Positions 1 to 8,676 of a stretch of 31,138 bases of DNA are shown here, one piece after another; positions within the stretch are counted from its first letter, which is position 1, and each line of letters begins with the position of its first letter. The stretch spans positions 310,797-341,934 of the forward strand of contig BFEA01000501.1 of the NCBI GenBank assembly GCA_003427395.1, read 5' to 3'. The notes beneath the pieces were generated by a model. The model saw only the letters and a list, made by a program, of their open reading frames with translations. It did not search any database and was not told where the DNA came from. The position numbers and the translations under genes are program-made. Source of the DNA: Chara braunii. Its lineage: Eukaryota > Streptophyta > Charophyceae > Charales > Characeae.

Positions 1-47
<47 letters not shown>
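1..47. repeat. (AC)n microsatellite
   Basis: Uninterrupted AC dinucleotides run from the window edge, so the true length is unknown. A GT-rich imperfect stretch at about 321-391 is the same motif on the opposite strand. Confidence 0.98.
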
Positions 48-48
<1 letters not shown>

Positions 49-2119
49 TCTGTTGTCTATTGGTGGGGAGCGGCACCTGCTGGAAACTGGGTCCAACGTC
101 CCATAAACATCGCTAATAGAGCACCACCCGAAACCCCCCACACACACTCTTTGAGTTGTGTACAACGAACATAGCAAAACATACGCACACCATAATAACT
201 ACCTCACCCTTCCCCAACCGCGTCAACAAACGAACTACGGGCTGCACACCCGTGCCCTCACGGTAAGTCAATTATTATGCGGTGTTCTATGTTTTGCCAT
301 ATTCACTGTGCACAACTCCAAGAGTGTGTGTGTGTATTTGTGCACGTGTGTGCATGTGAGACTGAGTGTGTGAGAGTGAGTGTGTGTGCGTTTAATGAAT
401 CATAGGGTCACCCTGAGCTGCACTGTGACGCCCAACCTCATGCTCGACGCGACTTCCTGATCGGAGTGGGATGTGGGCCTGGAAGTGCGAAAAGGGGTGT
501 GCCAAAGATTTTTAGAAAAGTGGGGGTGGAGTCTCAGGTCAGAACTGAGATCTCCTGTGACAAGGTTTCAAGGGCATAGGCGCAATAAGGCTAAGGGACG
601 GGTTGCTTTTGGTCTGATGGCGGTCGATGTCGTGCGACATAAGGCAGATGGCATGCGCAATGCATCCCGGGCCGTCCGATCCGCCTGGCGGTTCGGGAGA
701 GGTCTGTCCGTGAGGGTTGCGATTCCTATGAGCCAAACCTCCGGGTGCAAGCGCGTGTCGATTGTCGTCGCGTGTTACAGTGTCGAGCGCATCGGCTCTC
801 GTGCGAAAACGAGGGCCCTCCCGGCCATGTCACACAGGAGATTTAAACACAAAACACTTCCAAGAGACAACTCGGGAACGACTCATAACATTTCCGCGAA
901 CCGCCGAGACGGACGAGGTTGCATCGCTCCTTCGCCGCTCTAGCCGGGTGCGCCAACTATACATCCCGCGGTCCCCTACGACAGGCCGAAGTGAGTCCAA
1001 CAGCCTACCTACAGAGAGTTGGTGGTCGTTTTAGGAGCTACTGACGTATGGGGAACTGGTGCCACAAGCAACCCAATTCGTGTCCTACTAGCCAAACAGA
1101 GTGTATTTAGATACTCTCGACATGGTCGGGAGGGCCCTCGCTCGCGCGGAGGCCGATGCGCTCCACAACGGTTAAGCTCCATAATTCCAGAGGTTTGGCG
1201 GTTGCCGCGACGTCTGCAATTTCTGCACGGCGTGTGGGGCCAATACGGCGCTATGGAGTTCCACGAAACTATCATGAGCTGGTGGTAGGGGAGGAGAATG
1301 TGGAAGGGAGGGAAATTGGTAGAGATAACGACGAAGCCGGGGGATATGAAGTATTGTGTGTTGTACGTAGTTGGGTAATCGGGGCACCTCTGGTCGCTGG
1401 TCACGACACGGTGAAATTCCCTGGCGCACATTTGGTTCTCGGTTAGACAAGGAAATTCCGGGTATCTCCTCCCAAGATATTATTCCTCCCAGTGCTCGAA
1501 GTACCCTGAGTCCCGTGTGTACGTCATCTTGTCATTGCGGGGTAGTGGAAGCCTTCCGCCCGCATCTGACTGACAGGGGGGTCTTCAGATATGGTGTCGG
1601 AAACTCCTGCCAGCTCAGGTGCTTGAAAGGAGGAAAACTCCCCGCGTATCCGGATACTGGGGGTGCCAGGTTCATCAATGATCGTGAATCGCCGCGCGTG
1701 GACACGTGTAGGCCGCGCAAGTCATATCGCGCTTACACGTATCCACACGAGGTGTTCGCTTGCACCCGGGCCTGTGGGCTAACGCTTACGCAAAAGTGAG
1801 AGTTTAATTCCTCATGCAAAATCGCCACGTGTCACGAATAACTACCCAATCGTCTAATCATTCAGCGATCATTTCAGGGCATGCAAGGTGTCATCACACA
1901 CATCAGACATCGGAACAACATCAGAACTCATACCATAACAACAGCGGATCAAAGTGACAAGCGATGATGACCAAGCAAAAACGTCAAACATATCATTCCA
2001 TCCGAACTCGTTCATCCCATACACACAAAAGAGGGACGACCGAGACGGAATGAGACATCACACCAGGACCAATATTGAAACAAAGATGCCAAAGGGAAGT
2101 GAGAGCGAATCGCTCGAGC
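48..2119. other. No supported gene
   Basis: Open frames of 140-156 codons occur on both strands (for example 473-943 plus and 1009-1431 minus), but they overlap one another, several begin only at GTG or TTG, and none shows a recognisable motif. The stretch has fairly balanced base composition. It holds the GT-rich patch at 321-391 and the inverted repeat listed separately. I see no other structure in it. Confidence 0.6.
732..1199. repeat. Imperfect inverted repeat
   Basis: The left arm at 785-831 and the right arm at 1119-1163 are reverse complements in two blocks. One block around GGGAGGGCCCTCG matches at 21 of 22 positions, and CCGATGCGCTC matches exactly. A further outer match pairs GCCAAACCTC (732-741) with GAGGTTTGGC (1190-1199). 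The centre of roughly 290 bp is unpaired and shows no ORF of note. It could be a decayed foldback element or two copies of a short repeat in opposite orientation. Confidence 0.65.
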
Positions 2120-2120
2120 C

Positions 2121-2219
2121 GATATAAAAAATTATATACAAAAGTAAAGGAAAAGACAAAGAAAATTGCAAATCCACGTCCATCAACCTCAACTCTCTCT
2201 TCCCCTCTCTCTCTCTCCG
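2121..2219 (+). promoter_or_regulatory. TATA-like and CT-rich promoter-like stretch
   Basis: A TATAAAAAA at 2123-2131 is followed about 60 bp later by a CT-rich tract (about 2185-2219) of the kind found near transcription starts in plants and fungi. It directly precedes an ATG at 2220 that opens an 81-codon frame. The arrangement is seen in the sequence; promoter activity is inference. Confidence 0.25.
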
Positions 2220-2465
2220 ATGCGGACAGCTCGTCGTCACGCACCAACCCACGAAGTCGTCACCCCGCTTAGTCCTCTTGCACCCATCATGTTCCCCCGC
2301 GCGTTACAGTCCGTCGTAGCCCCACACGTCAACCCCGCGCATTCGGCACCAGCTCGTCGGGTCGCCCGACTCCCACCTCAACTCACCTCTTACTTCGCTC
2401 GTGAGCCGACCCTCACTGATCGCGCTACCCCGAGCGCCCAACAACTGGTTAAGAGAGCTATCTAA
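2220..2465 (+). CDS. Possible small basic protein, 81 aa, unrecognised
   Basis: An ATG at 2220 opens an 81-codon frame ending at TAA. The product is rich in Arg, Pro and Ala, with no signal peptide or membrane segment. It is listed only because it sits about 90 bp downstream of a TATA-like and CT-rich stretch. An open frame of this length can occur by chance and I recognise no family. A second in-frame ATG lies at 2289. Confidence 0.18.
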   Translation: MRTARRHAPTHEVVTPLSPLAPIMFPRALQSVVAPHVNPAHSAPARRVARLPPQLTSYFAREPTLTDRATPSAQQLVKRAI

Positions 2466-3640
2466 TCATGCAACCGAAATTTATAGTGTGTATGTCTGAG
2501 CGAAGAACACGGAATTGCAAGGACTTGGAAGAGAAAAGGGAAGGGATTGGCTACCTTCTGCATGGCCAGACCACGGCGTGGGGGACGTAGCCACTCTCCA
2601 CTTATCGATCCGATCATGCAGCCCGCAGACCACCCAGACTCAACAAGAAGGGAAGAGAGAGAGTGGGAAAGACGAAGCTCAAAAAGAAAGATACAGTTAC
2701 AATGGCGCCTATCCAAAAATTACAGTTACACACAAGATTAAGGGCGCTGACTAATCAGAGCTGCGCTGCAGCCGCAAAAAGAAGCGCGCAAGTAAAAGGC
2801 ACCGCGTGGCAAAATAACTTCCTAAATTCCTAAATTCCTAAATTCCTACTTACTGCAAAATGCAAAAAGCGCAAATCCGAAAAGAAAGTCCGAAATTCTG
2901 AGAACCATCGAGGGCTCGACAAGATTTAAAAAAAGAAATTAAAAAAGAAGGAAAACACCCCGCACGACCACCTCGTGAGGATCCCGACAACAGAACAAGA
3001 AAGAAGCGACGTCAAACATTATCAATCGCGCCTCTGTCGGTGCGCCAGCCACTCAACCGATCATCCCTGGACTTGCCTAGCCCTGAACCCAACCATCCGA
3101 AAAGAAGCGACGCAAAAAGATGAAGAAGTGAGGACACCGGTGCAATTTTCCTTTGACCCCTGTCTCCCTTAATTGGCCCAACCTTCCCATCTTAGGACCC
3201 CTCGTTGTCATCGCGCAGAAGATCGCGCGAAACAAAAAGTGGTTCGTCACATATGTGACACATATGTGACGCCTAGGGGGTTCCAATCTTAAGCAAACTC
3301 CTGCTTGCTTGACAGTACAACACGTGTCGATTTCTCTAATTGATCGATACGCGGAGCTCTCTACGTTGCCACCTACCGTGCGAAAGAGTGTGGACGTCAT
3401 CTAGTGTGGCAAACGTAGCTCTCTCCTATCAATTCCTCAGGAAGGGCTTTCTTCAATCCAAGGAGGGAATTATACGTGCCATCGTCGTGGCACTCGCCAA
3501 TCAACCGTGTATCAATGACCGCTAGGGAGGGGAAAGGGGAGGCGATACATGGGGGTGTGTTGAGGGGGCGGGTTAGTCGGGAGTGGGGGTAGGAAACGTT
3601 CCATTTCCGTGACTGTCACTGAAAGCTCTTCATATCGGAC
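2466..3640. other. No supported gene; short repeats and palindromes
   Basis: No convincing ORF. The stretch contains three tandem CCTAAATT units at 2821-2848, A-rich patches near 2930-2955, and an overlapping pair of CACATATGTG palindromes at 3246-3268. The 107-codon minus-strand frame at 3077-3400 has no recognisable motif. Confidence 0.6.
3246..3268. other. Double CACATATGTG palindrome
   Basis: GTCACATATGTGAC (3246-3259) is a perfect 14-bp palindrome, and a second CACATATGTG follows at 3259-3268. Paired palindromes could bind a dimeric regulator. No gene start lies close enough to say more. Confidence 0.35.
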
Positions 3641-3989
3641 GATCCAATGGAATGGCGGGAAGCGGGTTCCGCCATGGGGGAGAGACGCAAGGTAATCGGG
3701 ATAGAGGGTTGTGAAGGTGCAAAGGAGGGCCGTCCGAAATTGATCATGGTTTTTTCATGCAGGGATAGTCCCCGTAATCATGCAATAGACCTCGATCATG
3801 TTGTGGCCTCGCCACGCGGCACTGAAGAGAAGGACATGGAGACAAAAGACAGGGGTGGTGCACCTAGTAGAGGCGTGCGGATGGACCATGACCGCGAGAC
3901 GGGTGGCATAGAAGTGGCGGAAGGTGTCAATAGGGAAGGGGTTGTGGGGGGAAGAGACTGGAATGGTAATTTGGCGGAGGCTGAGGTAG

Positions 3990-4946
3990 TCAAGGGGACG
4001 GCGGGATAATGACCGGGGACGAAGCCCGATGCCCCGCATCGACACATGCTCGAACTGGGGGACCGGGGGATGGGGATCGGGATCGGCTCCGTCGCCTGCG
4101 CGCCGGTGCGCTCGAAGTCTCGGCAGTAGGGTCCCCATCGTCGTTCTTAGGCGGCTCCGGATCTTTGGTCGGGTCGTCCGAGATCGGCAGATTTGCACCA
4201 CTTGCGAACTCCAGCGGCTGCTTCCCGACCGCGATCTCCTTTCTCGCCGGCCGAGTCTCTGCGCGATCCGCCTCTTTACCCAGAGTCTCCCACTCAGATT
4301 CCTCCTCCTCCTCCTCCTCCAACTGATCCTCTTCTTCTTCTTCTTCTTCTTCTTCTTCTCCCAATTCCTCCTCGCTGTATTCGTTGTAGCTCCCTGTTTC
4401 TTTCGAGGTCTCCTCCTCGCTTTCGTCTTCTGCCTCCGCTTCCTCCACCATGACTCTCTCTTCTACTGCCGTTCGGGGCAAAAAGAAGAGGACGTTGATG
4501 ATCCCTCGGGGGTTCAGGTACTCTGCGCGCGATGGGTAGTTGCCACCTCCCGTTCGATCCTCCAGGCAGGCTGACCACTGTAGGTACGACGTTAATCTCC
4601 GCGGAAGGACGTGCGATACTGAGCTCTCGTCACACTGCGATACGATGTCGAGAGGGTGGTCGTCGATGAGCTGCGCAAGAGGGATCGTGAGTTTCCACAC
4701 GATCATCTGGCGATGGCCTGACTCTACTGCTCCGAAGACGAATCCGAGGAGATCTCCCTCCACCTCTGTTTTCCAGGCCTGGATGATTAGCAGCTCCACG
4801 CTCTCCCTCGCGGCCCGATGCTCACTATCCCGAATCCACGCCAGCTCTACTTCGACCAAGAACAGCGAAAGAGTGAGGTAGTGCTCACACCAGATCCCCC
4901 AATGTCTTGGTTCGATGAGGGGAACAGTGAGGGGCTTTAAGCACAA
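3990..4946 (-). CDS. Acidic hypothetical protein with RS-type tail
   Basis: The minus-strand frame is open for 318 codons. Residues 1-160 look like a folded domain with conserved-looking Trp and hydrophobic strands (a VEVELAW core near 31-37, LLGFVFG near 66-72, LPRRLTSYLQW near 114-124). Residues 162-221 are very acidic with Glu runs encoded by a TCC/TTC microsatellite, and residues 283-292 form an Arg-Ser stretch. The frame has no ATG at its start: it opens after a TGA at 4974-4976, and the first internal Met is residue 81 (ATG at 4704-4706). A pyrimidine-rich stretch ending in AG at 4935 could be a splice acceptor, which would make this a 3' exon. The function is unknown. The N-terminal half resembles weakly, by eye, the tandem ORF family at 16.4-20.1 kb. 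I recall similar proteins from charophyte genomes but cannot verify that. Confidence 0.5.
   Translation of the reverse strand: MCLKPLTVPLIEPRHWGIWCEHYLTLSLFLVEVELAWIRDSEHRAARESVELLIIQAWKTEVEGDLLGFVFGAVESGHRQMIVWKLTIPLAQLIDDHPLDIVSQCDESSVSHVLPRRLTSYLQWSACLEDRTGGGNYPSRAEYLNPRGIINVLFFLPRTAVEERVMVEEAEAEDESEEETSKETGSYNEYSEEELGEEEEEEEEEEDQLEEEEEEESEWETLGKEADRAETRPARKEIAVGKQPLEFASGANLPISDDPTKDPEPPKNDDGDPTAETSSAPARRRRSRSRSPSPGPPVRACVDAGHRASSPVIIPPSP
4299..4360. repeat. (TCC)n/(TTC)n microsatellite inside a minus-strand ORF
   Basis: A TCC run at 4301-4320 and a TTC run at about 4329-4360 encode the poly-Glu segments of the minus-strand acidic protein. Slippage here would change the Glu-run length without breaking the frame. 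Confidence 0.9.
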
Positions 4947-4976
4947 GGAGAGACGGGGATAGAGACTAGATTGTCA

Positions 4977-5659
4977 GGAGGTAGGGAAGAGAGAGGGAAG
5001 AGCGAAGGTCGAGATCTGGAACAGGTTCATTGAGGACGCCGAAAACGAATGAGTTCGGGAATCACCACCGCTGGCTCGTGTCAGGACGTACGGAGCCCTC
5101 CGATGTCGACGCTGTCGGTGACGACAAGATTGTCACCGTGCCGCTGTCGGGACTGGTGGGTCCCGAATAATTTCCCATCACTCGAGAGATTGAATATGGA
5201 CGAACTGTGCACAACAGAGAAATCTAGGGTGAGGCGGTAGGAGAGAGAAAAGACAAAGGATAAGGCCACAGGAGAGAGTAATGTCCTGGGGTAAAAACCA
5301 CAGGAGGTGAAAACCAGCAACGACATGAGAATAAGCGCAGGAGCAGGGGCATATAAGACGTAGCATGAGGCCGGGAGGGCCGTTGGAATGCAATAAAGAC
5401 TAAGGCCAAAGAGCCCTTTAACCAGCAAATGCAGCACAACAACGATCAAAGAATGAGGAAGTCGAAAGATGGATGACCCCGGGGCCGTGTGAAGCTAGAG
5501 AATGAGGGGCGAACATGGGGGCCACCTACGAGAGCCTCGAAGCGGAGGCCCACGACCAAAGAAATCGGCGAGCACAAGGCACAAGAAAAGACAAGGAAGA
5601 GGGGCCACCATGGGGCGGCAAAACGCCCAAGGGACGTGAGACACCTCGGGGAAAGGCAC
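4977..5659. other. No supported gene
   Basis: Overlapping frames of 60-120 codons exist mainly on the minus strand, but they are hydrophobic low-information shadows of purine-rich DNA. A hairpin with 7-bp arms (CGGTGAC 5116-5122, GTCACCG 5132-5138) is present. From about 5200 the plus strand becomes markedly purine-rich, which continues to about 9240. Confidence 0.55.
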
Positions 5660-5711
5660 CGGGGGCCACTTGGGACTAAGTAAAAATAATGGCATCCGGG
5701 GCGAAATGTGT

Positions 5712-5815
5712 CGGGGACCACCGGCGGGACTAAGTGTCCGGGACCACCGACGGGACTAAGTATCGGGGACCACCGGCGGGACTAAGTATCGGGACCACCG
5801 ACGGGACAAGAGGCG
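5712..5815. repeat. 26-bp minisatellite, four units
   Basis: Four copies of a unit containing GGGACCACCG(G/A)CGGGACTAAGT begin near 5714, 5740, 5766 and 5791, so the spacing is 26, 26 and 25 bp. Single diverged copies of the same motif reappear near 7110-7185, inside the second copy of the surrounding 1.39-kb-spaced repeat. Confidence 0.85.
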
Positions 5816-5882
5816 GGGACATGTGAAAGCCCCAAGAAGAAACGGCGGCACCGCATGAGGGAAAATAATAAGGCAAGGTGCA

Positions 5883-5904
5883 CCGTCAAGATCGATCTTG
5901 ACGG
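5883..5904. other. 22-bp perfect palindrome
   Basis: The core GTCAAGATCGATCTTGAC (5885-5902) is extended by CC and GG on the outside, giving 22 bp of perfect dyad symmetry. The homologous position in the second repeat copy (about 7278-7304) keeps only a degenerate version. Confidence 0.8.
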
Positions 5905-6165
5905 CCAAGAATATTAGCACCACTAGTGCAAGCACTAGCGGTAGCAAAAGGGAAGGCCAAAATGAAAAGAAAAGGTAAAGAAAATTGAAGTGGGAGGCTT
6001 GAGAGCAATCCGAAAAATCTCGAATTAGCCTCCCTCAAGAAAATGGAGTCAAAAAGACCCTATGTGAAAAAACAGCCCTCCGGGAGAAAATCGGAGTAAG
6101 AGGGGCCACTATGGGAGAAAAATAGAAGTAAAGGGGGACTCCCATGGGCACGAGAAGGCCAGCAT

Positions 6166-6191
6166 TGCAGTCCGAGATATAACGGACTGCA
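6166..6191. other. Hairpin, CAGTCCG family
   Basis: TGCAGTCCG (6166-6174) pairs with CGGACTGCA (6183-6191) across an 8-nt loop, AGATATAA. First clear member of a recurring stem family. Confidence 0.8.
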
Positions 6192-6346
6192 CTTTGGGCA
6201 TAGGAAGGGCCAAAACTAAGAGAAAGAGGCTAGAAAAGGGCCTTAACGACCACTTGACACTTGGCATGCTAGAAAAAAAAGAGAGAAAAAAAAAAATGTG
6301 GGAGAATAAAACAAAAAGAGTGAGAGGGAGTGAGTGAGTTGGCCAT

Positions 6347-6387
6347 CAGTAGGGACTGCCACAAGTAGGACTGGCAGGTCCCTACTG
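6347..6387. other. Long hairpin, 15-bp stem with one bulge
   Basis: CAGTAGGGACTGCCA (6347-6361) pairs with TGGCAGGTCCCTACTG (6372-6387) around a 10-nt loop with a single bulged G. The related sequence in repeat copy III folds differently, as a perfect 11-bp stem at 8019-8053. Confidence 0.8.
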
Positions 6388-6391
6388 TCCA

Positions 6392-6456
6392 AGAAAGGAG
6401 CAAAAAAAAAGAAAAGAAAAGAAAAGAGAAAAGAAAAGAAAAGAAAAGAGAAAAAA
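6392..6456. repeat. (GAAAA)n purine microsatellite
   Basis: Imperfect GAAAA/GAGAAAA repeats occupy the position that is a pure A run in repeat copy II, so this is probably the expanded A-rich part of the same repeat family. Confidence 0.85.
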
Positions 6457-6748
6457 GTCTTAACGGTAAAAAACGGCCGCTTGGGGAGATTCATCCGTGA
6501 TCAGATTCATTCTGGGATATGGTTGTTACAAAGGACTTTGATTTTCTTTGATTTTTGCAGAGAAAATCAAAGAAAATCAAGGGCCCATGCAACCGGAATA
6601 AAACGGATTACATGCATGAGGAGAAACACATGTTTTAGGTGCATCCGAAGCCAAAATCAAGTCCGGTTGCACTCGGGAATTGACCGTTTCTTTTTCTTTT
6701 GAGTAGGGGCTAGTTGTGGGACATTGGGGCTAGGAAATTGACCCCTAT

Positions 6749-6774
6749 TGCAGTCCGAGTTGCATCGGACTGCA
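6749..6774. other. Hairpin, CAGTCCG family
   Basis: TGCAGTCCGA (6749-6758) pairs perfectly with TCGGACTGCA (6765-6774) around GTTGCA. The stem is one pair longer than in the copy at 6166, and the loop is different. Confidence 0.85.
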
Positions 6775-6800
6775 TGGGGGAGGGAAAACACATGTTCTAG

Positions 6801-6834
6801 GTGCATCCGGAGCCAGTATTGAGCCCGGATGCAC
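6801..6834. other. Hairpin, GTGCATCCGG family
   Basis: GTGCATCCGG (6801-6810) pairs perfectly with CCGGATGCAC (6825-6834) across a 14-nt loop. A degenerate relative lies near 6640-6675, and a second well-paired relative lies at 8331-8363. Confidence 0.85.
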
Positions 6835-6870
6835 TTAAGAATTTAACGCTTCTAGAAAGATGGCCATGAC

Positions 6871-6896
6871 TGCAGTCCGAGAAATAACGGACTGCA
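6871..6896. other. Hairpin, CAGTCCG family
   Basis: TGCAGTCCG (6871-6879) pairs perfectly with CGGACTGCA (6888-6896) across AGAAATAA. The loop differs from that of the 6166 copy at one position. Confidence 0.85.
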
Positions 6897-6994
6897 TGGG
6901 GATGCCTAGGCTAAGGGAAAATGAGTCATGGCAATCCCTAAAGGCTAGAAAAAAACAATTTCGGTAGGGGGCAAATGGAGACGGTAAACGACAA

Positions 6995-7015
6995 CCGTGA
7001 GATGAAATCTCACGG
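6995..7015. other. Tight hairpin, 9-bp stem, 3-nt loop
   Basis: CCGTGAGAT (6995-7003) and ATCTCACGG (7007-7015) are perfect complements around GAA. Confidence 0.85.
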
Positions 7016-7394
7016 CCTAGAAAAATTGGCACACTTGTTGAGAGGATGGGACCACCAAGGGCAAGGGGGGCCCGAAAATAAAAATGGGACACCATCCGAA
7101 ATGTTGCCGGGGACCAAGTGGGCCCAAATAATAAAAGTCAGAAAAACGGGACGCGTGCCGGGGGGACCGCCGACGGGACAAAAAAATGGAACAAGTATGG
7201 AGGAGAGTGGCGGGGACTTGGGATGTCCCAAGGGAACCATGAGCAAACACAAAGAATAATTGTGCAAGCAAATGACACCATCGAGATCAAGGATCTAGAC
7301 GGTGGAAAATATTAGCACCACTACTAGTGGGGGCAAGTGGGAGAGCCATGAGAGAAAAGAAAGCAAAGTAATGGCTTTGGGAGGGTTGCCCAGC

Positions 7395-7414
7395 AGTCCG
7401 AGACATCTCGGACT
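7395..7414. other. Hairpin, CAGTCCG family variant
   Basis: AGTCCGAG (7395-7402) pairs with CTCGGACT (7407-7414) around ACAT. Relative to the other family members the pairing has slid inward: the outer TGC/GCA pairs are lost and two inner pairs are gained. Confidence 0.8.
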
Positions 7415-7660
7415 AGCTAGGCACGAGAAAAAAAAACCTTAAGAAACTCAACATGAGAAAAAGACTGTCCTTAGAAAATTGGAGCAAATGGGGCTCAAAA
7501 TTGGACAAACGGAGGTAAAACGGAATCCTCTAGGAGCATGGGGTTGGCCTTGTTGGGATCCGAGATATAACGGCCAAGTAACAGCCATGAATCTGGCCTT
7601 GGATGAGGCCTTAGGGCCTAGAAAGAGGGTGCACAATAGTTTGACACTTGTCACAACTGG

Positions 7661-7689
<29 letters not shown>
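7661..7689. repeat. A29 homopolymer
   Basis: 29 consecutive A in repeat copy II, at the place where copy I has (GAAAA)n and copy III has mixed AAAG/GAAA. The length is likely unreliable in short-read assembly. Confidence 0.95.
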
Positions 7690-7693
<4 letters not shown>

Positions 7694-7764
7694 GAAAATG
7701 AGACAAAAAAGGAGAAAAGAGTGGAGGAGAGTGTGCCGGCCTATTGGGACCTGCACAGTAGGGA

Positions 7765-7802
7765 CTGTCTCTTATACACATCTAGATGTGTATAAGAGAC
7801 AG
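7765..7802. other. Nextera mate-pair junction adapter (assembly artefact)
   Basis: CTGTCTCTTATACACATCT (7765-7783) is followed immediately by its exact reverse complement (7784-7802). This is the Tn5 mosaic-end pair used as the circularisation junction of Nextera mate-pair libraries, not genomic DNA. In one frame it translates to VSYTHLDVYKRQ, a peptide that turns up as a contaminant in predicted proteins. Sequences on either side are two diverged copies of the same repeat, and N bases at 7883, 7905, 7927 and 7964 follow just downstream. The left and right flanks should not be treated as physically adjacent. Confidence 0.98.
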
Positions 7803-8018
7803 GAACATGGGGGTGCAATTATTGGAATCCGAGATGTAACAGCCAAGTAACAGCCATGAACCTGGCCTTGAATGAGGCCCTANGGCCTAGAAAGAGGGTG
7901 CACANCAGTTTGACACTTGTCACAACNGAAATAAAAGAAAAAGAAAGAAAAATGAGAGAAAAANGAGGGAGAATGAGACAAAAAAGGAGAAAAGAGTGGA
8001 GGAGAGTGTGCCGGCCTA

Positions 8019-8053
8019 TTGGGACCTGCACAGTAGGGACTGGCAGGTCCCAA
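8019..8053. other. Hairpin, 11-bp perfect stem
   Basis: TTGGGACCTGC (8019-8029) pairs with GCAGGTCCCAA (8043-8053). The homologous region in copy II is cut off by the adapter after its left arm. Confidence 0.8.
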
Positions 8054-8330
8054 CTGTGACCTCATCCCTCCTAGAATGAGAAAGGGCAATCCGGATTGTA
8101 GAGATATGACCCTTGGGGCCATATCTGAATCAAATATGAATTAAAAATCAGAAAATGAGAGAAAATGCAAAAAGGAAATGACCGGTTTCCTTTTGGATCA
8201 TCGATCTGAGATCAGATCTCATGGTGGAGAAGAACTAGCCGTTTTTTGTGGGCCAGCTCAAAACGGGTAGCTCCGGAATGAGGTGGCAACCCAAAATGGA
8301 AAGAAACAAACGAGGGAAAATAACAAAACT

Positions 8331-8363
8331 GTGCATTTGGCCCAAAAAGAGAGCCAGATGCAC
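8331..8363. other. Hairpin, GTGCATCCGG family with compensatory change
   Basis: GTGCATTTGGC (8331-8341) pairs with GCCAGATGCAC (8353-8363), with one G-U type pair. Compared with 6801-6834, one C:G pair has become T:A by changes on both sides, and a neighbouring C:G has become T:G, so pairing is kept although both arms changed. Confidence 0.75.
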
Positions 8364-8440
8364 CAAAAATTGAAAAAGTGGACTTAGGGGCTCAAAATTG
8401 AAGCAAGGGCTACTTGGGGGAGACAAGGAATATTGCTGGC

Positions 8441-8463
8441 CTTGGATCTCAGCCAGATCCAAG
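8441..8463. other. Hairpin, 9-bp perfect stem
   Basis: CTTGGATCT (8441-8449) and AGATCCAAG (8455-8463) are perfect complements around CAGCC. Confidence 0.8.
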
Positions 8464-8572
8464 ACTGAAAATATGCCGCTGCATGAAAAAATATCTCGGC
8501 CTACCAAAAATGGGGTACAAACTGAAAAAATTGCGAAAAATGCCCACAAGGCTTTTTTCTTTCAAGTAAAAT

Positions 8573-8603
8573 TGCCCCTTGGGCATTAAGACCCAAGGGG
8601 GCA
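8573..8603. other. Hairpin, 11-bp stem with one bulge
   Basis: TGCCCCTTGGG (8573-8583) pairs with CCCAAGGGGGCA (8592-8603), with one extra G, around CATTAAGA. Confidence 0.75.
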
Positions 8604-8643
8604 GCATTTGTGAGATGAAAAGGAGGCCGGAGTAGGCCAAGAG

Positions 8644-8676
8644 GCAATCCGAGTTGGTACCAACCACTCGGACTGC
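8644..8676. other. Hairpin, CAGTCCG family with inner palindrome
   Basis: GCAATCCGAGT (8644-8654) pairs at 10 of 11 positions with ACTCGGACTGC (8666-8676). The loop itself contains the palindrome TTGGTACCAA. It is the most rightward member of the family. Confidence 0.7.

Larger units (their letters stand above)
5660..8065 (+). repeat. Diverged direct repeats, three copies, one joined by adapter
   Basis: Copy I covers about 5660-6390, copy II about 7070-7764 and copy III 7803-8065. Anchors shared by I and II are the GGGACC/CGACGGGAC motif, ATATTAGCACCACT (5911 and 7309) and TTGACACTTG (6254 and 7641), offset 1387-1398 bp. Copy III repeats the TTGACACTTG anchor (7910) and its flanks 269 bp after copy II. 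Copies II and III are separated by exactly the sequencing adapter at 7765-7802, so their adjacency is not genomic evidence. The family could be an old tandem duplication or terminal repeats of a mobile element; no coding region is associated with it. Confidence 0.7.

Noticed and set aside
473-1799. Open frames of 140-156 codons
   Set aside because: They overlap on both strands, some lack ATG, and they show no motif or composition unlike random open frames.
7479-7850. A 123-codon plus-strand frame
   Set aside because: It reads through the sequencing adapter (VSYTHLDVYKRQ) and a poly-A run, so it is an assembly artefact.
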